The position numbers and the translations under genes were made by a program. From the NCBI RefSeq assembly GCF_030851345.1, contig NZ_JALPNU010000002.1:1-64000 (forward strand): a stretch of 64,000 bases of DNA, written 5' to 3'. The stretch comes from Marinifilum sp. D714. GTDB taxonomy: Bacteria > Bacteroidota > Bacteroidia > Bacteroidales > Marinifilaceae. Numbering within the stretch: the first letter of the stretch is position 1; every line of letters starts with the position of its first letter. Shown here in pieces: positions 55,634 through 64,000 of this stretch. The notes under the pieces were generated by a model. The model saw only the letters and a program-made list of their open reading frames with translations, was not told the origin of the DNA and searched no databases.

Positions 55634-55992
55634 ATAGGTAGCTAGCCCATTTATGCGCAAAGATGAGATCCACTCCTAGGTAGATTTGATTCTGATGTAG
55701 GTTTATTTGAACCGAACGTACGTTTACTTGACCCAAACGTAGGAAAAGATGAGCTTGACGTGCGTGGGAATCACATTTACCCATTTTTTTGTCTATTTTT
55801 GATGGGCTGACATTACATTTTCCCATGAAAATGACAGCTATTTCTATGAAAACATCTCAAAAATTAGGGTAGATATTACATTTACCTGCGTCCAGGTGAG
55901 TTTTTCCTGTGTTTGGATCATACTTTTCCATGTTCACTTCAACTTTTTCCATGTTTATGTCATCTAAACCCTAGGTAAGATCACATGTTGTG
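55634..55992. repeat. Degenerate phased tandem array C, 17 units of 21 bp
   Basis: Unit registers at 55634, 55653, 55676, 55697, 55718, 55739, 55760, 55781, 55802, 55823, 55844, 55865, 55886, 55907, 55929, 55950 and 55971, a mean of 21.06 bp. The units vary: early ones carry (A)CGTAGGTTTA-type heads, later ones CCATG or CCTGTG heads, and most end with a T tract (CATTTT, ACTTTT). Last-part units such as CCATGTTCACTTCAACTTTT resemble array B units at their 3' side. It lies between the small membrane protein gene and hisS. The 55525-55633 and 55993-56182 flanks hold nothing else I recognise. Confidence 0.78.
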
Positions 55993-56139
55993 CTTACTTA
56001 TTAGAAAGACAATTGCTGGAGAAGAAATTATTCAATAGTATCGAGCAGAGTCTGTTCGATCAATTGTGAATCAGTATTTAATTTTAATACTAATTTAATT
56101 TGGATAGTGCTCTAACCATGCTACTATCGAAATAATGTA

Positions 56140-56147
56140 TATTTTTG
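56140..56147 (+). promoter_or_regulatory. Possible -7 element upstream of hisS
   Basis: TATTTTTG matches TAnnTTTG, 35 bases before hisS. No -33 is clear. Confidence 0.35.
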
Positions 56148-56182
56148 TAGATCTGATAAAAAACCAAAATAAAGAATAAGAA

Positions 56183-57544
56183 ATGGCTCAAAAACCGTCT
56201 ATTCCTAAAGGAACGAGAGATTTTTCACCTGTTGAAATGGTGAAGAGAAATTACATTTTCGATACCATTAAAGAGGTTTTTCAATTGTATGGATTTATGC
56301 CGATTGAAACTCCATCAATGGAAAATCTTTCAACTCTAATGGGAAAATATGGAGAAGAAGGGGATAAATTACTTTTTAAAGTATTGAATTCGGGTGATTT
56401 TATCTCGAAAGTGCGTGATGAACAATTGCAAGAGCGTAATTCGGTTAAGCTAACTACTAAGATTAGTGAAAAAGGTCTGCGTTACGATCTAACCGTACCA
56501 TTTGCGCGTTACGTTGTGCAGCATCGCAACGATATCAGTTTCCCTTTTAAGAGATACCAAATTCAGCCGGTATGGAGAGCCGATCGTCCACAAAAAGGAC
56601 GTTACCGTGAATTTTATCAGTGCGATGTTGATGTAATTGGTAGTAATTCACTTTTGAACGAGGTGGAGTTGATCCAAATTGTTGATGAAGTTTATCGCAG
56701 ATTGCAGCTAAATGTGGTTGTGAAATTAAACAACCGTAAGATTTTAGCAGGTATTGCTGAGATTATTGGTGAGGCTGAAAAAATTATCGATATCACTGTT
56801 GCTATCGATAAGCTTGACAAAATTGGTTTGGAGAATGTAAATAAGGAATTGGCAGAAAAAGGAGTATCTGCGAAAGCAATAGAAACTTTGCAACCAATTA
56901 TTTTGTTATCGGGAACCAATGCCGAAAAAGCAACAAAATTAAAAGAACTTTTAGCTGATTCGGAAGTTGGAATGAAAGGTATTGAGGAATTGGAAACAGT
57001 ATTCAACTACCTTGATAGCTTAAATGTAGAAACCGAAGTTGAGTTGGATTTAACGCTTGCCAGAGGATTGAACTATTACACCGGAGCTATTTTCGAAGTA
57101 AAATCGAAAGACATGGAGTTCGGTAGTATTACTGGTGGTGGTCGTTACGACGATTTAACTGGTATTTTCGGATTAAAAGATGTTTCGGGTGTGGGTATTT
57201 CATTTGGTGCCGATCGTATTTACGATGTATTGGAGCAAATGAATAAATTCCCTGAAGAAACTGCAGCAACTACCAAAGTTTTATTCATCAATTTTGGTGA
57301 AAAAGAGGAGCTATTCTGCCTACCGATTTTATCAAAATTGAGAGCGAATGGAATTAATGCTGAGATTTATCCGGCATCGCAGAAAATGAAGAAGCAAATG
57401 ACTTATGCCAACAATAAAAATATCCCTTATGTGATTATGGTAGGAGAGACCGAAATGGAAGAAGGAGTTGTGAGCTTGAAGAATATGGAAACTGGCGATC
57501 AGGAAAAATTAACTCCAGAACAATTGATTGAAAAGTTGGCCTAA
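56183..57544 (+). CDS. hisS: Histidyl-tRNA synthetase
   Basis: A 453-residue class II synthetase charging tRNA-His. [20 protein letters not shown] opens the catalytic domain; motif 2 is in [20 protein letters not shown], and the histidine-specific [15 protein letters not shown] and [13 protein letters not shown] are present. A C-terminal anticodon-binding domain follows from about residue 365. Confidence 0.97.
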   Translation: MAQKPSIPKGTRDFSPVEMVKRNYIFDTIKEVFQLYGFMPIETPSMENLSTLMGKYGEEGDKLLFKVLNSGDFISKVRDEQLQERNSVKLTTKISEKGLRYDLTVPFARYVVQHRNDISFPFKRYQIQPVWRADRPQKGRYREFYQCDVDVIGSNSLLNEVELIQIVDEVYRRLQLNVVVKLNNRKILAGIAEIIGEAEKIIDITVAIDKLDKIGLENVNKELAEKGVSAKAIETLQPIILLSGTNAEKATKLKELLADSEVGMKGIEELETVFNYLDSLNVETEVELDLTLARGLNYYTGAIFEVKSKDMEFGSITGGGRYDDLTGIFGLKDVSGVGISFGADRIYDVLEQMNKFPEETAATTKVLFINFGEKEELFCLPILSKLRANGINAEIYPASQKMKKQMTYANNKNIPYVIMVGETEMEEGVVSLKNMETGDQEKLTPEQLIEKLA

Positions 57545-57568
57545 TCTTATAAGGCTAAAAATATATAA

Positions 57569-57595
57569 GGGCTGTCAGTTGACAGCCCTTTTTTA
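57569..57595 (+). terminator. Terminator of hisS
   Basis: GGGCTGTCA (57569-57577) pairs with TGACAGCCC (57580-57588), followed by seven T. A two-base gap between arms implies a few terminal pairs open to form the loop. Confidence 0.9.
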
Positions 57596-57601
57596 TATTT
57601 C

Positions 57602-58087
57602 TTAATTTCTTTCGCGCCGTCCCATATGACGGCCTTTTTCTTTTATCTTTCGAAGTAACATACTCTGGAATTTTTTCTCGGTATGATAAAGTTCCAAGAC
57701 CTTTTTTATTGGAAGTATCTTTTTAAACTTCTCATGATATTCCTTAATCAATTGCGCATCTTTAATTCGATATTCGATCATATCATCACTAATTTTAACC
57801 AGTTCTTTCTCCTGAAGATTATCCAAACCATTTCTGATTTTGTGAAACAATATTCTTCCTTCCTGTCTAAGTTGTTCTTTTTTACTTTCCAATTCATTGT
57901 AAACAGGCCAGAACAATTGTGCTTCCTCAGGAGTTAATTCCAGTCTTTGCGTAATGAATGATACTTTTTGCGCTTGAATTTCCTTGTGCATTCTTCCATG
58001 GCCTTCACCTTTTCCTTTACCATGTTGCGCATTAGCTGACAAACAAAATGTCAGTAATATAGATATTGATAGGATTAATCGGTTCAT
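57602..58087 (-). CDS. Spy/CpxP-like periplasmic protein
   Basis: 161 residues with a signal peptide (MNRLILSISILLTFCLSANA), then a Gly/His/Lys-rich segment (HGKGKGEGHGR) and a helical domain with the LELTPEEAQLFWPVYNELES motif, typical of Bacteroidota periplasmic sensor or chaperone proteins beside ECF sigma factors. The His-rich stretch could bind metal. It is the third gene of the sigma-anti-sigma unit, 10 bases after its neighbour. Confidence 0.72.
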   Translation of the reverse strand: MNRLILSISILLTFCLSANAQHGKGKGEGHGRMHKEIQAQKVSFITQRLELTPEEAQLFWPVYNELESKKEQLRQEGRILFHKIRNGLDNLQEKELVKISDDMIEYRIKDAQLIKEYHEKFKKILPIKKVLELYHTEKKFQSMLLRKIKEKGRHMGRRERN

Positions 58088-58097
58088 ATTTCAATAA

Positions 58098-58520
58098 TTA
58101 TAAGTTCGCCAATAATTCATCGGTTGCGATATCGTAATCCGAAAGATACTCAATAATTTCATCCGAAGTAGTTTCAGACATGCTGTCAAAGAAGAAATCA
58201 GATTCAACATTCTCTGTATTCACTGCACTGCTGTCCTCTATCTGTGAAATTGGTTGATTTTGAAAATCAGTAGGAACTGCAGTGGTCAAAATCAATTTGG
58301 CTATAAGCACAAATGCAAGTACACTAGCAGCCATCCACATATATGGTTTCAGAATTTGAATCAAATTCTTTTCCTTTGGATTCTCTTCCTGTTCTATTCT
58401 TTCATTAATTCGATCACTTAGGTTCTCGAAATAATTTTCAGGAACTTTAAATGGTTGATCTTTTTTCATATCCGACAGATTATTCATGATTCGTATATTT
58501 TTTAGACTGTCAAAATTCAA
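58098..58520 (-). CDS. Putative membrane anti-sigma factor
   Basis: 140 residues with one central membrane segment (about 70-90: MWMAASVLAFVLIAKLILTT). The N-terminal cytosolic part has KVPENYFENLSDRINERIEQ, a pattern common in anti-sigma-like proteins encoded after ECF sigma genes in this phylum. The C-terminus is acidic and would be periplasmic. The start may be an internal Met at 58487. It begins 33 bases after the sigma factor stop. Confidence 0.65.
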   Translation of the reverse strand: MNFDSLKNIRIMNNLSDMKKDQPFKVPENYFENLSDRINERIEQEENPKEKNLIQILKPYMWMAASVLAFVLIAKLILTTAVPTDFQNQPISQIEDSSAVNTENVESDFFFDSMSETTSDEIIEYLSDYDIATDELLANL

Positions 58521-58553
58521 TTTGGTTTAATGGCTATTTCCGCAATGATATTG

Positions 58554-59108
58554 CTAACATTCAAGCTTTAACAGAGATTCAATTTTCTTTACTGCATGAT
58601 GATAGGAAGCTTTTAATGCTCCAACCGAAGTTTCAAGAATTTCCGACATATCTTCATACTTCATTTCATCAAAATACTTCATATTAAATACCAGGCGTTG
58701 TTTTTCGGGCAGTTGTAATATTGCCTTTTGCAACTCAACTTGTGCCTGACCTCCATCAAAATATTCATCTGCTTCCAAATTTGCAATCAGCATATCTTCC
58801 ACATCTTTATTGGCAAATGCAATGCTTCTTCGTTGCTTGTCTTTCAGAAATGTTAACGATTCGTTGGTTGCAATTCTGTACATCCAGGTAAAAAGTTTTG
58901 CATCGTACCTAAAGTTAAGCAAGCCTTTCCAAATTTTCACGAAAGTGTTCTGCAAAATATCATCTGCATCATCGTGCGACAATACAATTTTCCTGATTTG
59001 CCAGTACAATCTTTCCTGATATTTCTTTACCAAAAGGGAAAATGCTTCACTTTGAGTTTTCTTATCCTGAAAAAGTTGTAATATCTCTTCGTCAGTTATT
59101 TGATTCAT
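58554..59108 (-). CDS. ECF-type RNA polymerase sigma factor
   Basis: 184 residues. Region 2 (LLVKKYQERLYWQIRKIVLS; DDADDILQNTFVKIWKGL) and region 4 (LPEKQRLVFNMKYFDEMKYE; SVGALKASYHHAVKKIE) are present with no other domain, as in ECF sigma factors. The downstream anti-sigma-like and Spy-like genes suggest a response to envelope stress. Confidence 0.93.
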   Translation of the reverse strand: MNQITDEEILQLFQDKKTQSEAFSLLVKKYQERLYWQIRKIVLSHDDADDILQNTFVKIWKGLLNFRYDAKLFTWMYRIATNESLTFLKDKQRRSIAFANKDVEDMLIANLEADEYFDGGQAQVELQKAILQLPEKQRLVFNMKYFDEMKYEDMSEILETSVGALKASYHHAVKKIESLLKLEC

Positions 59109-59226
59109 CTATTGTTTAATTAAAGCTATAACCTGATAATGCATGATAAAAGTAGCCATTTGCAACTGTATCACGAAAGGTAAGACCTAATTCTTTTGAA
59201 AAGGTTTAAATGATATGGCAAAAAAA

Positions 59227-59251
59227 ATCCGGAATCAATTTGATTCCGGAT
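59227..59251 (-). terminator. Terminator of tkt
   Basis: ATCCGGAATCAA (59227-59238) pairs perfectly with TTGATTCCGGAT (59240-59251). On the minus strand seven T follow the stem. Confidence 0.9.
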
Positions 59252-59270
59252 TCATATCTTGAATTGTGAA

Positions 59271-61334
59271 TTACTTTTGAAGAAGAGCTTCAACCTCTTT
59301 CACAACATTTTCAGCAGTGTAACCAAATTTCTCATCAAGAACTCCAGCAGGAGCTGAGTAACCAAAATGATCTAAACCAACAGCTTTACCGTTAGCGCCA
59401 ACCAATCCTTGAAGAGTAACAGGCAAGCCAGCAGTTAAACCAAGAACTGGAATTCCAGCAGGAATTACTTCGTTTTGATATTCTTCGGATTGTTGTCTGA
59501 ACAAACCTTCTGAAGGAACTGAAACGATTTGTACTTTCAATCCTTTGTCAGCTTTCAAAATTTCAGCACCAGCAACTAAAGTAGAAACCTCAGAACCACT
59601 AGCCAATAGAATAACATCAGGAGTAGATTCTGGTTTTTCAACAATGTAAGCACCTTTTTCGGCAGCCAAAGCTTCCTCGTATCTGTTTCCGCTTGCAGCA
59701 GGAAGATCTTTAATGTTCTGACGAGATAAGATCAAAGCAGTTGGAGTTTTTGTGTTCTCCATAGCCATTTTCCAGGCAACGGTAGCTTCATCAACATCAG
59801 CAGGACGAAGAGCTAATAAACTCATTTCACCTGAGTGATTTTTCAATTGCTCAAGTAAACGAATTTGAGCTTCTTGCTCGATTGGCTGGTGAGTTGGTCC
59901 ATCTTCACCTACGCGGAAAGCATCGTGAGTCCAGATGTACTTCACAGGAACTTCCATAAGAGCAGATAAACGAACTGCAGGCTTCATATAATCAGAGAAT
60001 ACGAAGAATGTACCGCAAGCAGCAGTAACACCACCGTGTAATGCAATACCGTTGCAAACTGCAGCCATTGTTAATTCTGCAACACCGGCTTGCAAGAATG
60101 CACCAGAGAAATCACCTTTAACAATTGCTTTCGTCTCCTTTAAGAATCCATCAGTTTTATCTGAGTTACTCAAATCGGCAGATGAAACGATCATGTTGTC
60201 AACATTTCTTGCCAATTCAGCTAATACAGCAGAAGAAGCAGCACGAGTTGCAGCACCTGATTTCTGTACAATTGCAGCATAATCGATTTCTGGAGCATCA
60301 CCACTAAAGAATTTTTCCAATTTAGCAGCCAATTCTGGATTTGCTTTTGCCCATTCAGCTTGTTCAGCTTTTTTAGCTGCAGCATATTCTTGTTTCTTTT
60401 TAAGAACTTCTTTGTAGTATTCTTCAACTTCAGGGAAAATCTGGAATGGATTCTCTGGATTACCACCTAAGTTTTCGATGGTTTTATCTAGAGAAGCACC
60501 AGCAGCACCTAATGGCTGACCGTGAGTTGATACCATATTTTCAAAGCTAGCACCTTCAGCATCAACAGCACCTTTACCCATTAAGGTTTCACCAATAATA
60601 AGAGTAGGACGGTCAGTTTCGTTGTTAGCAGCAAGTAAAGCTACGCGAATTTCAGAAGCGTTGTTACCATCAATGGTAATTACGTTCCATCCCCAAGCTT
60701 CGTATTTTTTAGCTGTATCTTCGGTTGTAACTTCTTCAACTTTAGTTGAAAGCTGAATGTTGTTAGAATCGTAGAACATGATCAGGTTACTTAAACCTAG
60801 AGTTCCTGCAATTCTACCAGCACCTTGTGCAATTTCTTCCTGAATACCACCATCAGAAATGAAAGCATAAGTTTTGTGAGACATCCAATCACCGAATCGA
60901 GCCGCTAAGAAACGCTCCGCAATTGCTGCTCCAACAGCCATTGTATGACCTTGTCCTAATGGACCAGAAGTATTTTCAACACCTCTTTCGAAATCTACTT
61001 CAGGGTGACCCGGAGTTAGAGAACCCCATTGTCTGAAGTTTTTCAAATCATCCATGCTATAATTTCCTACTAATGCAAGAATAGAATATAACATTGGAGA
61101 CATATGACCCGGATCTAGGAAAAATCTATCACGATTAATCCATAGTTTATCAGTTGGGTCGAAGTTTAAAAATTCGGAGTAAAGTACGTTTACAAAATCA
61201 GCACCGCCCATGGCACCTCCAGGGTGACCAGATTTTGCTTTTTCTACCATAGCAGCTGCCAGAATACGGATATTATCCGATGCCTTGTCAGTTACTGTAA
61301 GATCCACTTGGTTGTTCATTTCTTTTAGATCCAT
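59271..61334 (-). CDS. tkt: Transketolase
   Basis: A 687-residue thiamine-diphosphate enzyme of the pentose phosphate pathway that moves two-carbon units between sugar phosphates. MVEKAKSGHPGGAMGGADFV, GDWMSHKTYAFISDGGIQEE (TPP-binding GDG-type region) and GEDGPTHQPIEQEAQ are all present; the three-domain full length is intact. Very Ala/Glu-biased codon use suggests high expression. Confidence 0.98.
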   Translation of the reverse strand: MDLKEMNNQVDLTVTDKASDNIRILAAAMVEKAKSGHPGGAMGGADFVNVLYSEFLNFDPTDKLWINRDRFFLDPGHMSPMLYSILALVGNYSMDDLKNFRQWGSLTPGHPEVDFERGVENTSGPLGQGHTMAVGAAIAERFLAARFGDWMSHKTYAFISDGGIQEEIAQGAGRIAGTLGLSNLIMFYDSNNIQLSTKVEEVTTEDTAKKYEAWGWNVITIDGNNASEIRVALLAANNETDRPTLIIGETLMGKGAVDAEGASFENMVSTHGQPLGAAGASLDKTIENLGGNPENPFQIFPEVEEYYKEVLKKKQEYAAAKKAEQAEWAKANPELAAKLEKFFSGDAPEIDYAAIVQKSGAATRAASSAVLAELARNVDNMIVSSADLSNSDKTDGFLKETKAIVKGDFSGAFLQAGVAELTMAAVCNGIALHGGVTAACGTFFVFSDYMKPAVRLSALMEVPVKYIWTHDAFRVGEDGPTHQPIEQEAQIRLLEQLKNHSGEMSLLALRPADVDEATVAWKMAMENTKTPTALILSRQNIKDLPAASGNRYEEALAAEKGAYIVEKPESTPDVILLASGSEVSTLVAGAEILKADKGLKVQIVSVPSEGLFRQQSEEYQNEVIPAGIPVLGLTAGLPVTLQGLVGANGKAVGLDHFGYSAPAGVLDEKFGYTAENVVKEVEALLQK

Positions 61335-61390
61335 TTGAAATTAAATGAGATTTTAATGATAAAAACTTGGTAAGGTTTTATTAATGGGTG

Positions 61391-61398
61391 CAAAGATA
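61391..61398 (-). promoter_or_regulatory. -7 element of tkt
   Basis: CAAAGATA reads TATCTTTG on the minus strand, an exact TAnnTTTG match 57 bases before the tkt start; no clear -33. Confidence 0.5.
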
Positions 61399-61491
61399 TA
61401 CAAAAATGTTATCCTGCATGAGCGAATCTCATCTAAATAATAGATACTTAGAGAAAAGTAAGATATTTTATAAAACTGTAAATCAATATGT

Positions 61492-62868
61492 TTAGAATCT
61501 TACCGATCTTGATTTTCCCGAAAATATCTCAAAGCTTGTTTTTCTGGAGTTTTGAGATAGTGAAGCATTTTTGTTTCTGTAGATTACATGATAAACACCA
61601 GGTTGCAAGGTTAAGGTTTCTCTTAGCTTTTTATCATCAATGTCATAAATCCACTCCAGTTTACCTTCACGTTGTACAAAAAGACTACATGGTCCGCTTG
61701 ATGGTTTAAAAATGGTAGCCAAACCTGGTTGAGGAATTTTAATATTAGTTGTGGTACTTTGGGAAATCTTTACATTCGGAATTGTAATTCTTGGAAGAGT
61801 AAGAATTTCTAAATTATACTTACCTGTTATGTATTTAATTCTTTGATTTACTTTTTGTGTGTTTATAATCTGGGTATCGATTTTAACAAGAGTTTGTAAA
61901 TCCTTATACATGTTAGTTCGGTTCGATTCAATTTTTAAAAATCCTTGTGGAGCATCAAATCCAATTTTGGTATGTTTTCCTGGTTGAATGATAACACTAT
62001 CCTTGTGAAGTTCTGGAGTAGTGTGGATGGTAATATTGTAGGTTAAAAGAGGATCAATATATAAAGTATCCGGATTTCCTTTTGTATTAAGAGTGTGCAT
62101 AAATTGATAGCGCACCTTTCCGGAAACTTTGTTGTAGAAAGTCATCGCAACATCAGTTTCTGTTGGAGAACCATTGGCATCTATCAAATTTACCTGGGCA
62201 GATGTTTTATTTAAAACTTGAGACATTACATATTCTAATGTACCGCCAAATTTTTCTTCATGTTCAACTTGTAAATAGTTTCCGATACATTCAAAACTAC
62301 TTTTGAAATTTACATCTAGTCCAATCCCAATAATAAAAGGTTTTAGAATGATATCCGCTTTTTGCAGTTTGTCCGATACTTCACAAGGATCTCCATCACA
62401 AGCTTCTACGCCATCGGTAATTAAAATTACCACATTACGAATTCCACCTTTTGTAACTGGAAAGTCATTGGTAGCCAATTCCAATGAATGAGCAATTGGA
62501 GTTGTTCCTTTTGGAATAAGATATCGTAAAGTTTGCCTGATTTTCCCGGCATTATTTGGTAAGAATGGAACTTCAAGCTTGGTGTCATTACAATCCTGAG
62601 GTGGAACTGGACTTTGATGACCATATACCCTTAATGCCATTTCAACATTACTTTCGCATTCCAGGCTGTCTACCATTCTGATTAAGAATTTTCGAGCAAT
62701 ATCTATTTTTTTTGATTTTTCCCAATAGCCATTCATGCTTTGCGAGGCATCGAAAATGAAAAGAATTCTTGTTTTTTCTTCAGCTTGGGAAACTTGGTTT
62801 TGCGCAAATGATGTACTGGCAAAAATTATAGATAACAGGGCGATGAGAATGTGGGTATATCGTTTCAA
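61492..62868 (-). CDS. Exported von Willebrand factor type A domain protein
   Basis: 458 residues with a signal peptide (MKRYTHILIALLSIIFASTSFA). A VWA domain covers about 35-235 with a complete MIDAS motif (DASQSMNG, then T in GTTPIAHS, and D in ITDGVEACDGDPC). The remaining 220 residues are beta-rich repeats of unknown fold. Likely envelope-associated with protein-binding role. It has no obvious partner gene. Confidence 0.85.
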   Translation of the reverse strand: MKRYTHILIALLSIIFASTSFAQNQVSQAEEKTRILFIFDASQSMNGYWEKSKKIDIARKFLIRMVDSLECESNVEMALRVYGHQSPVPPQDCNDTKLEVPFLPNNAGKIRQTLRYLIPKGTTPIAHSLELATNDFPVTKGGIRNVVILITDGVEACDGDPCEVSDKLQKADIILKPFIIGIGLDVNFKSSFECIGNYLQVEHEEKFGGTLEYVMSQVLNKTSAQVNLIDANGSPTETDVAMTFYNKVSGKVRYQFMHTLNTKGNPDTLYIDPLLTYNITIHTTPELHKDSVIIQPGKHTKIGFDAPQGFLKIESNRTNMYKDLQTLVKIDTQIINTQKVNQRIKYITGKYNLEILTLPRITIPNVKISQSTTTNIKIPQPGLATIFKPSSGPCSLFVQREGKLEWIYDIDDKKLRETLTLQPGVYHVIYRNKNASLSQNSRKTSFEIFSGKSRSVRF

Positions 62869-62997
62869 AACAAAATATTAATAATTTACTTGACAAAAAT
62901 ACGAAACCATTTAATCAATTAAATATAAAGAAGCAATATTTATCAATATTTATTTTTAAATTTGATAATGTTGTAATTGTACTACTATTAATATCAT

Positions 62998-63801
62998 ATG
63001 AATAAATTGTTATTGTATACTTTACTTTTTCTTTTTTGTTTGATTGGAGTTGTAATTTTCTTTTCAAGAAACGATGGCTTGATCGTAAAAATGAATATCA
63101 ATAAGAATGGAACAGAGTTTAGGAATATTTACTATTTGAACAAGGACAAATTTAAAGTTGTTACTGAGAACAATTCAATAATTTTCTCGAAAGGTGAGCT
63201 AAGTTTTTTGGATACAAGGAAGAAAAGGTACTGGAGAGGCAGCATTAAGGAATTTAATAAATGTTTATTGGATTTTAAGTTGAATTCTGATATTCATTTG
63301 ATTGCCAGAAATAATTATTTTGAGAAAAGTTTGACAAAACAAGAATTGAGAAATGTAAAAAAAATTATAGAAGAAATATCTGGCAAACAAAATGAACAGC
63401 AAACTTTAAGAGAGATAAAGAAAACGCCTAACTACAGTTCGATTGCTGGATTTGCTTCAAGAAAATACTTAATAAAGCAAAATAATAAAATAGTAGAAGA
63501 AGTTTGGATTGCTGAGAACCTAAAGAATTACATTAATTACGATCTGAATTTGGATTTATACAATGATTATATGGCAAGTTTACTGCAACATACAGAATCC
63601 AAATTGTATCTGCATTTGGAATCGTTTATGGATCTGATTGAAAATGGTTTTCCAATGAAAATAATAATGTATGGTGGCAACTCCATTACAGAAACCGAAG
63701 TGAAACAGTTGATTAAAAAGAAACTTTCAGATTCTATTTTTGAGGTTGATAAAAGGTATGAAAAGGTTGAATTAAGTATCTTAATCAATCCAAAAAGATA
63801 A
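62998..63801 (+). CDS. Membrane-anchored protein of unknown function
   Basis: 267 residues. A single hydrophobic N-terminal segment (LLLYTLLFLFCLIGVVIFF, residues 4-22) followed by a mixed-charge soluble domain outside the membrane. I see no recognised domain. Its 3' end overlaps by 17 bases the stop region of a convergent leftward gene. Confidence 0.65.
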   Translation: MNKLLLYTLLFLFCLIGVVIFFSRNDGLIVKMNINKNGTEFRNIYYLNKDKFKVVTENNSIIFSKGELSFLDTRKKRYWRGSIKEFNKCLLDFKLNSDIHLIARNNYFEKSLTKQELRNVKKIIEEISGKQNEQQTLREIKKTPNYSSIAGFASRKYLIKQNNKIVEEVWIAENLKNYINYDLNLDLYNDYMASLLQHTESKLYLHLESFMDLIENGFPMKIIMYGGNSITETEVKQLIKKKLSDSIFEVDKRYEKVELSILINPKR

Positions 63802-64000
63802 AATTCTCACTTTCTTGATCAATAATCCGCTCTATAATTCTCAAATTATCCATACTCTGTAATCTCATAATTTTGGAAGAGATATCGGTTGAAGCGCTAA
63901 ATAATTCAATGGCTTTTGTTAGTTTTTTTCTTGCTTTAATAAAGTAATAATATTGTAATGCATCAATATCTCCCTCGTAGTTTAAAATAATTCTTGCAAA
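63785..64000 (-). CDS. C-terminal fragment of a gene cut by the window edge
   Basis: An open leftward frame of about 71 residues runs in from the window edge and stops at 63785-63787. It includes INYEGDIDALQYYYFIKARK-like helical sequence (starting FARIILNYEGDIDALQYYYF) and ends ENFIFLD. It is probably helical and has no recognisable domain. Start lies outside the window. Confidence 0.55.
   Translation of the reverse strand, partial: FARIILNYEGDIDALQYYYFIKARKKLTKAIELFSASTDISSKIMRLQSMDNLRIIERIIDQESENFIFLD

Noticed and set aside
55632-55826. 64-codon leftward open frame in array C
   Set aside because: Covers only the repeat units, has no conserved-looking sequence and no start signal.

Overview
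The window is AT-rich bacterial chromosome from the Bacteroidota, most likely a Marinifilaceae/Marinilabiliales-type anaerobic or facultative marine bacterium. The family-level guess is inference. Support for the phylum comes from promoters of the TTTG-N19-TAnnTTTG type, a C-terminal gliding/T9SS type B sorting domain, DUF4290 next to murA, map-infA-rpmJ inside the ribosomal locus, several TlpA/AhpC-like envelope proteins, and an almost complete lack of Shine-Dalgarno sequences. HydF points to [FeFe]-hydrogenase and therefore anaerobic metabolism. No tRNA, rRNA, CRISPR array, insertion sequence or prophage was recognised.

Layout. 1-12.2 kb: a broken lipoprotein gene, a small hypothetical, a Crp/Fnr regulator divergent from an OsmC protein, then a leftward run of envelope and housekeeping genes (two TlpA-like proteins with degenerate redox motifs, a beta-lactamase-fold hydrolase, coaD, a BtuF-like cytosolic binding protein, an SLC12-type transporter), an orphan membrane protein and a saccharopine-dehydrogenase-like enzyme. 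12.3-22 kb: leftward ppx/gppA, sigma-54 response regulator, aspartase-like lyase and hydF; an ABC-2 exporter pair; and grpE-dnaJ behind a putative inverted-repeat operator. 22.4-30 kb: a decayed STAS-like gene, tlpA, murA, a DUF4290 gene, a UvrD/PcrA helicase and a T9SS-sorted PKD protein. 30.2-50.8 kb: an EF-G paralogue lacking the catalytic His, divergent from the str-S10-spc-alpha ribosomal superoperon (rpsL to rplQ, including secY, map, infA, rpmJ and rpoA). 51-64 kb: eno, a stand-alone receiver, ettA, two small membrane proteins, hisS, an ECF sigma/anti-sigma/Spy-like module, transketolase, a VWA protein, an unknown membrane-anchored protein and the 3' end of another gene.

The most unusual structure is non-coding. 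Three intergenic regions (about 791-1135, 12271-12678 and 55634-55992) each hold 17-20 degenerate units in a strict 20-21 bp register. A three-unit 21-bp mini-array lies between the aspartase-like gene and hydF. The unit sequence differs from locus to locus, but period, copy number and an A/T tract per unit are shared. The period equals about two turns of B-DNA, so phased curvature or a protein-binding array is a reasonable hypothesis. A separate dispersed element of about 105-112 bp with paired inverted motifs occurs at 670 and 28264.

Many genes are ordinary, and function calls rest on recognising motifs by eye. No database search was run.
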